A stretch of DNA of 64,000 bases. Source: Naganishia liquefaciens (lineage: Eukaryota > Basidiomycota > Tremellomycetes > Filobasidiales > Filobasidiaceae). The stretch's first letter is position 1. Each line of letters begins with the position of its first letter. Positions 11,385 through 21,776 of this stretch are shown in pieces. The stretch covers positions 1 through 64,000 of the forward strand of contig BLZA01000002.1 in NCBI GenBank assembly GCA_013423385.1. The letters run 5' to 3'. Made by a program: the position numbers and the translations under genes. Under the pieces are notes generated by a model. That model saw only the letters and a program-made list of their open reading frames with translations, did not search any database and was not told the DNA's origin.

Positions 11385-11629
11385 ATTGGATCTACGGATG
11401 TGGGATATTCAGGTTGAGCTAACCTGGGCCCATAACCTATCGAAGAAGGTCTTTAGACAGAAACCTTATGACATACGCATCCTAAGCTACTCACCAATCG
11501 AAGAAGGTCTTTAGACAGAAACCTTGCTTCGACAGGCTGTTGGGCTTCAGGGGTCTACATGAACAACTGTCTATAGCTGCGGCATCGCCAGCGCGCTGAT
11601 CCACAGATTCTCCATTCAGAGTTCCAACA

Positions 11630-12773
11630 CGGACAATGCCTACTGTATCTCCGCTCTGCCTGCTCTGACCTGTTCCATGTTCAACAGATATGTGTTTCAG
11701 TCTGCTTCCGCGTAATCTGATGCCTTCCCTTCCCTCTAGCTGCATAAATGTGTCCGTTCAAATCTGTTCTCGAACGCGTCATTCGACAAGTGATGCGATC
11801 TCGTAGGACAGTCGACGGCCCAGATTGGTTTTCGAACGAAAACTGGTCGTCGTGGAGGCGGTGATTGAGCAAAAGGCGTTCCGTGAGCGAGAGAAGTCCG
11901 TGGTATAAGCTTCGAACTCCATTAACAGGTTGAAAGTAAAAATATGTTGGACCCGAATCGAGCGGTGGGCAGTCGAGCCTGGGTTTCAGCTCACATCTTT
12001 GACAGCTGCGCATCAATGAATGAGTTCACAAGGCTTTCTGCGGTCTGGTGGTGGAAATGAATCCGTGACGTCCGACATGCAACGACAATAGAGATACTTG
12101 AGTCATCACGACGACTCGCAGCCATGCACAGACCGTCACGCCCGGAGTACACCATGGGCCCTGCCTGGCAACACTTTGAGTCAAGCTGACTCGCCGATTT
12201 CCGCTTCAGTCAATAGTGCACGCGCCTGGCGTCCGAAGCGGCAGAAGTCATCGTGTAGAAACTGGCGGCCGTACCCAAATCCAAGATTACAACAGCCAGT
12301 CGAGTTTTTTTCCCTCTGATATGCAACTCTCGTTCCGGTTGCATACTTCTTTACCCCAAGCGTGACATGATTCCGACTGTGGAAGGCCACAGATCACCTG
12401 ATGTTAGATATGAACTTGCCTGATAGATGGTGGCGAGTAACGGGCGATTTGGACCTGTCGGAAGCCGAAGCGGACAGAGTCGGAAGCCGAAGCGGACAGA
12501 GCTGAATCTGGCAGCCTTTCGAGTACAGGACGGCATCGATCACGACAAGAAAGCCCGTTCGTCTGGGATGAGGTGGAGCTCTTTACTGCACAGCCGTGCT
12601 CGAGGGTTTTCGCCTCTTGGCCGGGCATTCATCGCCCTAACCAGGTTTACGGATGATGCACATTACCGCTTCTCTTATTGTACAGCCTCGGTTCATATAC
12701 AACCTGTTCGCTCGTACAATTTGTCTTCTCGTCCAGATAGTCGCTTCATGTTCTGGTCCTCAAGTTCTTGACT
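11630..12773. other. Gene-free region between copia remnant and hydrolase
   Basis: No supported gene. A 22-bp direct repeat (GTCGGAAGCCGAAGCGGACAGA) lies in tandem at about 12458-12501. Short frames here lack domains. Confidence 0.4.
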
Positions 12774-14302
12774 TTAATCGAGCGAATGCCAAAACTCGGG
12801 GATATCCTTTTCAGATGCGCGCATCGCCTTGGTTCGCTCAAACAAAATGGCGGCATGTATCTCGCCTTCGAGCTGGAGCCGATGTGTAGTTCAATATAGA
12901 TCTCTCGTGTCGGTCGAGCGCAACATACCTCCCGCAGTCTCACATTTACGCCTTCCTCGTGCATCGCCTTGGCCAGCGCGACGTCTTCGTCGTACAGAAT
13001 CTCCGCTGTTCCCGTCTGAATATACACCTTGACACTACCCTCGACCAAATGCTGGAACCTCGGCTTCTCGGTCGGCAGCGCGGGGGAAAAGTACGGATTG
13101 GCGGCAAGGTGTTTGTGAAAGTGGCGGGTATGGGAGACGAGGCCGGACGTGCCAAAGGATCCGCAGTAGTCCTGTAGAGAAGTGTCAGCTATCATGTTCA
13201 GACGATCAGACACCCGACTTGCTGATTTAAGGTTGTCTTTGCATGACGGGAATGAAAAAGTCATGTCGCACCATGGCTACACCCCAGCCAAATTAGTACG
13301 GCAGCCATAACGCGTTTACGTCCAAGGTGGACTGACCGAATACAGGATCATGCCGCCGACCTGTCCAATCTCCTTCAAGTCTTTTCGCTCCGACCTATCC
13401 GCAAGCTCGGCCAAGTATCGCGCCAAGCCGAGCGCCAAATTTCCTCCAGCGGAATCGCCCATAAGGATGATGTTCTGCAAGAGGTATTAGACTTGGGGGG
13501 AATTCGCTAGGCCGCCAGCCAGACCTACGGATGGGAGAAAACCGAGATCGCGCGTCAGGAAAAGATACCCTGCGAGAGCGTCGAGGAGGCATGCCGGGAA
13601 TGCCGTCTCAGCGGTCAATGATTTTCGGTAGTTGACGGCTGCGAGACGTATCAGCGATTGAACAGAAAACGCGGGAGCGGACGTACCGAAAACACGGACG
13701 TTGAGCTGCTGTGCAGTGGTCCAGGCGAGATGCGTTCTGAGAGGATGGCCGCCAATGTATCCACCGCCTACGAGATAGTAGACGATCTTTTCTCCCTCGT
13801 TGGCCCGAGCGTAACCGGTTCCTGTGACCTTTGACGGCTGATGCGCGTTTGACGGCGTGTTTCCAGATTCGGGAGACAGCATGAATCCCGGGACATCGAC
13901 GACTTTGACGTCTTTTTGTTTGGCCCATCCGATCCTGAGCTCCTCCTCCTGGGCTGTCGGCAACCCTTGAATCCTCCGACGCTCAACGTTGACGCCCTTT
14001 CGCTTTGCCCCGATTGGCACGCCCCACGCCCTGCGATCCGCCTGCGGCAGCCCAAATCGATACATGAACTGCAGCAGCAGTCCCAGCCCTCTTGCAAAGA
14101 GCATCGTCCCGAGCGTCCATCCGGGCCATGGTGGGCCGATCGTGTAATAAGAGAGCGTCTGATAGGCGAGATATGGCGCGAGAACGGCGACGTAGGCGAC
14201 GGTGGAGATGAGGGCGAGCGGGGTGGCGATTACGCGTGGGAGAGAGGAGGGCGCGCGGGCGTTGGTGATGATGCCTGGTGGAGGATCGACGTAGGCGGAC
14301 AT
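12774..14302 (-). CDS. Alpha/beta hydrolase (HSL-type esterase/lipase), multi-exon
   Basis: Probable carboxylic ester hydrolase anchored in a membrane. The N-terminus has hydrophobic segments at about residues 25-50 and near 70-85. The oxyanion-hole region reads YYLVGGGYIGGHP, where the usual first His of HGGG is replaced by Val. The nucleophile elbow is MGDSAGGN. The acid is probably in AEILYDED, and the His is in EGEIHAA near the end. Introns I can place include 13639-13686 and 13475-13528; others follow the exon ending MILYS and the one ending VNVRLRE, and splicing restores one frame to the TAA at 12774. The closest relatives I know are fungal proteins with the motif KSLTPETAFPAALLDAL. The substrate is unknown. 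Confidence 0.8.
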
Positions 14303-14797
14303 GAGGGGGACGAGGCGCGAGTAATGATTATGCCACGCTGCGGCTGATTCCGTTGCCGTTGCCGTTGAACTGTCCCCCGTCCACTATGGCCATCCGCCCG
14401 TTGCCCGTCTGCTATACCCGGAAGCGTGCCGCCAATGAGCCGAGACATTGGGCGGATCCAACGCGTGGCTGGGTTTTCTTTGTTGATGGTCATACGTGGT
14501 AATGTAGGCAGGCATAAGAGAGTCCCCGTCGAAACGGGGTCGCTGATCGCCACCTTGCCCTTCCTCGCCACACTCCTGGCCATGTAGGCAGGATACATGG
14601 CCAAGATGGCCAGATAACAGGGGCATCCTCGCCTTGCGATTCCTGAAGCGAACGTTCATCATACCTAGACAATACCGGAATGCCATGTTCCTTGTTCTCG
14701 CCCAAAGGCCAAACCTTGGTGTCACATGACTATTATCTTGGATGCTGTTTTGCATCTTGTTGATGATTACAACCTTGATTATCGTATTGTACTCGCT
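14303..14797. other. Intergenic, hydrolase promoter and ADH 3' side
   Basis: No gene is supported. A short GTTGCC-type repeat lies near 14352-14369, like the longer one at 16383-16434 upstream of the alcohol dehydrogenase. Confidence 0.4.
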
Positions 14798-16166
14798 CTA
14801 CTTCAAGTCGTTCTTCAACACATATCGGTATCGGACCTATTGACAGAGGAATGATCAGTCATGGAATCATTCATTCAGCGACACCCTCTCTCGCCTCACC
14901 TTGTTGTCCTTGACGCCCTGGATGGCTTTACCGGCCTCGCTCATCGGCAAGACCTGGTCGACCCAAGGTCGAACATTCTTTTCGGCGGCGAGCTTGAGCA
15001 TCTCCATGATCTCCTTTTTCGAGGCAATGTGCGAGCCACCAAAGCAGCTTCCGTTGGACATGAAGGCCCTATGCGGCGGATCAGCGCTGATGGACTGCAT
15101 ACGCGCGCGACAGAGAGACGTACATTCCGGGAATCTCCCAAGGCGTGTGGGCGTCGGGAAGACCGACGGAGACGAGCTTTTGACCGAGTTTCAAGGTACT
15201 GAGAAATGATCTTGTCAGTATACCATCAAGGCCGCCCTCCCGAACCAGCACTCACCCAACCAAATCGCCCAATGGCGCCTTGTTGGCATCGGCCGTACTG
15301 AGGATAAAGTCAAAGTGGTCCTGGAACTTGTCGGCAAAATCCTTGTCGGCCGTCGAGATAAACTGGTCGGCTCCGAGTCTGACCGCGTCCGTTGCCTTGG
15401 ACGGCGAGTGCGAAAAGACGGTGACATTGGCACCGAGGGCCTTGGCGAACTGAATGGCAAGGTGACCCAAGCCGCCGACACCGACAATTCCGACATTCTT
15501 TCCCGGACCCGTGCCGTTGCGGACAAGCGGCGAATAGACGGTTGCGCCGGCGCAGAACAAGGGACCGACTTTGTCGCTTTCAAGGGCGTCGGGGATGGCA
15601 AAGACGAACTGCTTGTCGACTCGGATCATGCTCGAGTAGCCACCCTGAGCCATGACTCCATCGGGGTACGGCGCGTTGTAAGTGTCGACCTGGAGGAGAG
15701 GGTATCAGCGATGTAAAAAAAAGTGGGCAAGGAAAACAGTTGGGAACTTGCCTGCTTCGGGCAGTATTGCTCATTGTCAGACTTGCATCTGGAACAAAGA
15801 AGTATATAAGCACAACCTTGAAAATCTGATTGGAGGGCTTGCTCACCGATCGCATTCCAGACAGCTGAAAACCTGAGCTCCGACACCGACTCGCTGTCCG
15901 ACCTTGAATTCATCCTTGGCGTCTTCTCCGACTTCTGTCACAGTGGCCACAATCTCGTGGCCGGGCACGATCCACGGAGCGCTCAAGGGTCCCCATCCAC
16001 CAGTGACCGTGTGGACGTCGGAGCCGCAGACACCGCAGTACTCGATGGCCATGGTCACATCTCGCTTTCCGGCCGTCTTGAGCTTGAAGGACTGGACGGA
16101 GAATTCGGTGGGCTTGGAGGTGTCGGCGACGCCGTAGCCGCGGGCTTCAGTAGCAGAGGAGGACAT
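14798..16166 (-). CDS. Zinc-dependent alcohol dehydrogenase (cinnamyl/ADH6-type)
   Basis: A medium-chain dehydrogenase that reduces aldehydes to alcohols, usually with NADPH, in the cytosol. Visible landmarks are EYCGVCGSDVH (first catalytic Zn ligand), PGHEIVATV, the structural-zinc cysteines (CLECDRCKSDNEQYC), the Rossmann loop VGVGGLGHLAIQFAK and VTVFSHSPSK. The last exon, ending NKVRYRYVLKNDLK, is reached by splicing out about 14839-14900. One intron (15690-15751) has a GC-AG border: CAG|GCAAGT...CCAG. Start is ATG at 16166. The family is clear; the exact substrate is not. Confidence 0.88.
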
Positions 16167-16610
16167 GGTGGGATGTTTGGGGGTGTGGGTGTGTGCGACG
16201 GAATGGCGTGCGAGGGGGAGTGCGAGGGGGAAAACATGTTGTGTGTGTGTGTGTTATACGCTGCATCGAGACGAGGAACCCGTCATCCCGCGCGAACCCG
16301 ACATTCTCGGCTCTGATGATGTCATCCACGTTCCAGCGCGCGCCCGCCGCCTCCACCGCGCCGGGCACCGGGGCGAGGGCGATTTGCCATTTGCCATTTG
16401 CCATTTGCCGTTGCCGTTGCCGTTGCCATTGCCGCACTCGCTAATATTGCCCGAGAGTTCCAGATTCATCAGCCATGACGCGCGAGAATCTGGCTGGATA
16501 TCCATCCGTGTCAGAAAAAAGCACGGCGACGCGGGCTCGGCTCGGTCCGCAGTGTTAATGGCCCATGATACGATAATCAAATTCGTGCAGATAGATACGC
16601 AGTTCATCAT
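16167..16610. promoter_or_regulatory. Upstream region of the ADH gene with simple repeats
   Basis: It holds a GT run (about 16238-16252) and a heptamer/hexamer repeat, TTTGCCA units turning into TTGCCG units, at 16383-16434, about 220-270 bp before the ADH start codon. Simple repeats like this could affect expression; that is inference. Confidence 0.45.
16383..16434. repeat. TTTGCCA / TTGCCG short tandem repeat
   Basis: Three to four 7-bp units followed by several 6-bp units, nearly uninterrupted for 52 bp. Confidence 0.85.
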
Positions 16611-17273
16611 TCAACATGTCGAAGAATGCAGGTCACAACCCGCCGGCCGATATCGTGCCATCGTGCATGGGACTCCCGTCAAGCGGCTACGAGATCTCGA
16701 TGCAACGTTCATACCCAATTGGTGATTATCGGCTGTCCATGTATACCGTAGGATCTGGGCTCCCCGACAGCTAGGCTGTTCGCAGCCTGTCAAACGCCGG
16801 GGGGGGAAGGGGGGGGGGGGGAATGTGATGTCGACGTCGAACCAATCGCGGTCTCCGCAAGGGGAAACGTATCGACATTTATGCATCACGTCGGTAATCT
16901 TGTGGCGAAAGCGAGCCGCCATACAAACATCTTGTGCGCAAAGAAGAATCCAGTAATCAAAGCTCGCGTGTCTTGACGGATTTTCATGGCCGGCAAGGGT
17001 CGCCACAAAGTGGAAACATACTCCGTGCTGATGAAATGGTTGAGGCGCAAAGCCTTCAACTGCAAGCCGATGATCCGCATCTCGGATCAAGCTAAACGTT
17101 GGATCTTGATTCACCAGTATGTCGCTGCACATCAGGATCCTGACTCGCCACGTCGATTTCGGTTCTGTTGTCTCGGCCGATCCAGTAAGGGTCAGAAAAG
17201 CATCGCCTGAATCAAATAGCGCCATACGGTGGGGAATCGTCGAGATCAGTTGAGCGGCGAATTGGAGTGTCAC
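16611..17273 (-). CDS. Possible uncharacterised protein (220 codons open)
   Basis: A single open frame of 220 codons. The first half (TGSAETTEPKSTWRVRIL, HGVCFHFVATLAG) has a beta-rich, protein-like look; the second half crosses a poly-G run and looks less real, so the true end may be earlier or behind an intron. It may be the 3' part of a larger gene continuing to about 18134. I do not recognise it. Confidence 0.25.
   Translation of the reverse strand: MTLQFAAQLISTIPHRMALFDSGDAFLTLTGSAETTEPKSTWRVRILMCSDILVNQDPTFSLIRDADHRLAVEGFAPQPFHQHGVCFHFVATLAGHENPSRHASFDYWILLCAQDVCMAARFRHKITDVMHKCRYVSPCGDRDWFDVDITFPPPPFPPRRLTGCEQPSCRGAQILRYTWTADNHQLGMNVASRSRSRLTGVPCTMARYRPAGCDLHSSTC
16799..16821. repeat. 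Poly-G tract
   Basis: About eight G, two A, then thirteen G on the plus strand. It could form a G-quadruplex or be a homopolymer assembly weak spot. Confidence 0.8.
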
Positions 17274-17466
17274 GGTAAAGTCGAGAAATTAAGGGCCCCA
17301 AGACAAATATGAGCGGCATCGGCCTTTGCGCGCAGAACAACGGGGTAAAGACGAAGAAGACACTGAGATTGGTAGCACAAGCCTATTTGAACGGACGAGG
17401 CTCACAGTCTCGACACAAGGCTGTATCATATCCCAGTCTGAATAGAAAACCTTTACCTTTTGAAAG

Positions 17467-18134
17467 TCAGAATCGTCGTTTGCTCGTCTTTCGCAAGTGA
17501 CCTCGCCCTTCGTCGAGCAGCCACATGAATCCATTCAGGGTGTCCTCCAACGCTTCGTCGTTCTTGAGCAGTCGCAGATCAAAACTCCGACCAGTGGGTT
17601 CAAAATACACATGGTGACAATGCCAGACCGGTGCTGGTTCCATCTTGACGAGGCGCGCATTCTCATGCAGTACAACGAGTTCAATCTCGATCTCGCAATC
17701 CGACCTTTCCCCAGGTTCTATTGTGTCTGCCTCAAACCACGAGTCCCGGTCGGACGTCGTGTCATCTGTCGACGCTGAGTCTCGCTCAGAGTTCTCTCCC
17801 AAATGGGGATATGTTGTACAAGCCTGCACGACTGCTCGAAGGTGTCATGGGGCCGCAGATGTACATCTTGCCATCGAAAATGACAGGTGCATCTCGCTTG
17901 CCTTGTTGAATTATCGCTGTCTTCGGAGTTACATCTCTCAGTACGAGGACCAATCGAGGAAGCAAAGTGTGCAGGTGAGAGTCGAGTTTGCCGCGAGCTG
18001 ATGGTATCGCCGAGATGCTTGACTGTTTTTCGGTAAAGAAATCTTGGTGTAGAAACAAGTGTCTGGACGGAGACAGGCGGATCAGCCATCCAGCTTGTCC
18101 GCGGCGCCCTTTTTGAGATGGACCGCTCACTCAC
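17467..18134 (-). CDS. Possible spliced gene, structure unresolved
   Basis: Two protein-like stretches lie in different frames. Upstream is LHTLLPRLVLVLRDVTPKTA followed by APVIFDGKMYICGPMTP; downstream is DSWFEADTIEPGERSDCEIE followed by IELVVLHENARLVKMEPAP. A plausible GTGAGT...CCAG intron lies near 18134-18062. I could not find splice sites that join the two stretches cleanly, so this is either a gene with an unusual intron, a sequence error, or a decaying gene. It may join the frame at 16611-17273. Function unknown. Confidence 0.3.
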
Positions 18135-18967
18135 CTCGTGCGCTTCCGACCGTCTTCACGCTTTGAAATGATATTTTGCCACCATCTCCTGGCGACGTTC
18201 CGTAGAACGAGTGTTACGTAGAGAAGGGGCAAGGTAACTTGATGGGCGACCTTGCAAAGAGTGTCGCTAGAACCGCTTCTCGCTGGAGGTGTGTATTCCA
18301 AACTCGTGAATGACTTCTGATGAGAACACTCGCATAGGCTGCAGAGCAGATTATCAGCCTCGTAACATCACGAGATCATCATGGACTTGCTCCTTTGCCA
18401 AGTAATCTCACGCCCCCACTCTGTCCAAAGAATCTAAGCTGCTTCATGTTCATGGGTTCTCTCGCTCGTGCTGCTGGCGTGGAGATGGCAACCGAGTGCG
18501 TGAGAACGCCTATAACGGAACGGCCTTGCTATTGCTCCACATGGTGAGGCACTGATGGGAGAACACCAATCCCGCCTCCTTTCCGCGCGTTCTGTTCGCG
18601 CGCTGCCACCCGACGTGATCGAGCACTTTACCCCTATTCCGCCTTTTCTTGGTAGCCTTGGACTCCAGTCAGCCGTCGACGCAGGCGTAGAGTCGAGCAG
18701 CGAGTCTGGCTTCATCGATGGGGTACACAGCAACTCTCGTCATTCGTTCACCGTCGCCGTCGACCCGCTGTCATTACGATGGTACCAGTATCTATCCCGG
18801 AACGCGGGAGTCTAAGGCATCGATCATCCGTAAGTGAACGCCGCTGTTCGTGAAAATGGTGAAAGACCAAATACAGAGAGAGCATCTAATGTCGTCGTCA
18901 AGTCATGAGCTCGTTACCATGATACAAGAGGCGCGCATTTCGCGTCCTCAACTCTAATTGAGAGACT
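18135..18967. other. Intergenic
   Basis: Nothing supported; short frames without domains on both strands. Confidence 0.35.
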
Positions 18968-21555
18968 TCAAGAAAAAGTCATTGCACTCAGCGGGTTTGT
19001 TTGTCCTGCTTGCTTGATTGTTTGTAGAGCTCGCTGAAAGTCGGGCCATTCGCTTTCTTTAGGATTCGACATTTCGGATCCAATGTCGTATATATGCAAT
19101 AATCCGTCGGTGCCGCCGAGAGCGACACAGCGTCCGTCTTTCTTCTCCCATGCAAGTTTGTTGATCGCTCGCCCGTCCCCTACAGTAAAGCTCGATACCG
19201 GTACCTAGAAAAAAGGCGTGTGCTCAGCAGGCGCTCATAGCGAGTGTCCGATTCACTGACCTCGGTGTCGGCATTCAGATTCCATATCTCGAATTGACCA
19301 TCCCCGCTGACAGTCCCAAACACAGCCGGATGGCTTGGATGCCATCTAGCATCATACACATAGTCATTTGCCTCTTCGAAAGAGTAAATGGGCGGAACGT
19401 TCGTTGTTTGTCCGCTGGCACTGCTGACCGCTGGCGCACCGTTGGACGGTCTACTTCCCGGTCTCGCGCGCCAGAGCTTGACACTCCAGTCGACGCTCGT
19501 CGACAAGAACAGATCGGAAAAGTCAATGGCGCCCTTGAGAGGGTGGAAGTCGATACCGGTGACGGGTGCGTCGTGAGATTTGTAGATTTCACGGGCGTTG
19601 ATTCCGGATTTTTGGCCGGCACGATCAAAGCGATTGCCAACGTAGATGCCGCCCTCTTCGGTTCCAACCCAGAATGCACCGGTCTCATTGTCGGGAAAGT
19701 CGAGGCAGGTGACCGAGACTTCGCGTGTCTTGCTGTAGTGTCCTGTATGCGCGAGCTCGAGTGTTTCCTATAAGGGGAATGTCAGTTTGAGGCGTCCCTT
19801 GATGGCCGGTGGCGGTTTCACCTGAGGGACTGATAGCAGGTCACCCATCCATGAACAAACCGTGCCATCCGTGCTGGCCGTTACTAGATTGTTGGCGTGA
19901 TGCGATCCGACAAACTGCATCGAATATATCGGATGGGTATGTCCACCGGCAGATAGGGGAGTCTTGAGTACCGGGAAGTGATTTGATCTCGTATCCCACA
20001 TCATTATTTGCCCAGCATACGTTCCACCGAACACGAGATTCGGGTGTATTGGCGAAAATGCCACGGAAAGTACGTCGGACTGCAAGTGGAGGTGAGCAAG
20101 GCGCTTTGTTTCAACCGTCACCTAACGCACTGGAGAGTGAAAGACATATTCTGGACGTTCGCGCAGATGCATATTCCAGACGGCAACAATTCCATCTGGA
20201 TCTTGCGGAGCTTTCGGATTCTTGTTATATGACGCGGCGACGAGCTCTGGAAACTGATTCGCGGGTCAGCTTAAAGATGGCTTCTGCGTTCAGAACCACA
20301 ACGTACCTTTGGTGACCAGTCGATGCCGGTTACTGAGCGATTGATCGTCCAACGTTCGTCCGAGAGAACGCATACGGCCTTTACCGCATTCGGGTCTTCC
20401 GATTCTCTGGGGAAAACACAGAGCGTGAGATGGTGATGACAGAGGGAGACAGGCCACGTACATTGTCTGCTCTCCGCCAATAGCGTAATCCCTGATATAG
20501 TCGTATCCATCACTCAGTGCTCTCTGAATGATTTTCCCGGAATCCTCGAGAAATCGACTGAATTCGGGCGTCTCGAGAATCGCCAGCCGTTCCTCGTCAG
20601 TCAGATCTGGAAAGGGTCAGTGCAATTCTGGTGTGCCAACGACAGACTTGCCTATGATCCGCAACTTGTCCTCCCTTCTTCTTTCCTCCTCGACAATTTC
20701 CTGAATCTGCCTCTCTAGCCTTTCTTTCTCCACCTCGAATTCTGCTTCGAGCCGCTTCCGCAACTCCTCTTCGGTTTCCCGCCCGGCCTGATTCGAGGAT
20801 AGATCGGGCGCTGAAGCGTCTTCGTCTATCGGATTGAGTGCATCCGCAGTTTGTACTCCACGTGAATAGGTGACTCGTTCTGTCTGCGAAAGCGTGAGCT
20901 GTAGCGTTCTATGGGATCCTCGAGCAGCTCACCCGCGGCGGTAATTCGAAAAGTTCTTCCTGCCCATCTACGTAGTCTCCTGTACTGTCTCCTGTGGAGA
21001 GTTCGCTGCCTTCTGATATCGGTGCGGCGCTGGGTATTGGTGGTCTGCGAACAGGGTTGTAAGTGGTGAAAGATGTCAAAATTCCATTGTCGCATATGGT
21101 GCTCACTGCAATAATACGCTAGGCTGTTGCGCTTGTTCCTCCCTTTCCGTTACTCCTGTCGTGCTCTCCGGGATTGTCTCCTGCGTGTCCTGTACGCCTT
21201 GATTCCGATACAGCGGAGCAGGAGTTCTGGGTACAGTTGCCGAAAGCGATGATCCTGGACGAGATGCGGATGGCGCAGATGGCGTCGATTGACCGAGGAT
21301 ATTGTTCAGAAGATCGTCAACCTGCTGCCTATTGTTGCCTCGGTACGGCGTCTGGGCAGTTTCCCTCGTCGATGTCGCCGGCGCAACCGACTTTCGCAAT
21401 GCCGCGGTCGCCGACATGCGCTCCTCGCGCGCACGCTTCATCTCCTCGAGCTTGCGCCGCTTTTCCTCGAGCTCGGCGCGTCGTCTGTCCATGGCGGGCG
21501 AGTTGGCTGATATGGCGCCGATGCAGCGCGGGATGATGCGGTCGTCGGTGCTCAT
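18968..21555 (-). CDS. Cytoplasmic dynein 1 intermediate chain, WD40
   Basis: Intermediate chain of the dynein motor, which links heavy and light chains and binds dynactin. The N-terminus has the diagnostic charged helix after a short leader (MDRRRAELEEKRRKLEEMKR) for dynactin binding, then a Ser/Pro linker, a second coiled coil (EEELRKRLEAEFEVEKERL) and the EERLAILETPEFSRFLEDSG segment. WD40 blades follow: TINRSVTGIDWSPK, AFSPIHPNLVFGGTYAG, LVTASTDGTVCSW, VGTEEGGIYVGN, FLSTSVDWSVKLW, DARWHPSHPAVFGTVSGDG and LAWEKKDGRCVALGGTDG. The end, WPDFQRALQTIKQ, stops at the TGA at 18968. Several short introns interrupt it. It is divergent from the esterase gene, with 221 bp between the start codons. 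Confidence 0.9.
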
Positions 21556-21776
21556 GTCTTCCCTCCCATCACTGCTTGATTCAACTTGTTAGCTGGTACA
21601 TGTTCATGTTCGCTCGTCCGGCGGCCGATGCCCCGCTTTGAGTCCCCGCTTTCGAGGGGTCGACGGTGGACGGCAACGCAGTATGAAGCAGCTTGTACTT
21701 GCTTATATTGGATTGACCGTTCTCTCACAGTCCACCAAGCATCCCGACATGCCGCTCCTCATTCACGCAGAGCATA
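21556..21776. promoter_or_regulatory. Divergent promoter, dynein chain / esterase
   Basis: The 221 bp between two divergent ATGs must hold both promoters. No clear TATA box is seen. Confidence 0.5.

Larger units (their letters stand above)
8761..11629 (-). mobile_element. Broken Ty1/copia LTR retroelement
   Basis: Minus-strand parts in order: an LTR-like stretch (about 11629-11440), a primer-binding-like site just inside it (11438-11423, AGGTTATGGGCCCAGG, like the half-tRNA-Met site of Drosophila copia as I recall it), a gag region with a CX2C-type zinc knuckle, a protease motif (WVIDSGATDHV, near 10425-10384), and the integrase core. Reverse transcriptase and RNase H are not seen. An LTR-like fragment (10142-10380) lies between the protease and integrase parts. 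The element is broken, with more than one break, but long open frames remain, so it is moderately old rather than ancient. Confidence 0.85.

Noticed and set aside
16799-16821. Poly-G tract as a regulatory G-quadruplex
   Set aside because: It may be a homopolymer artefact or an intergenic slip; nothing nearby ties it to a promoter.
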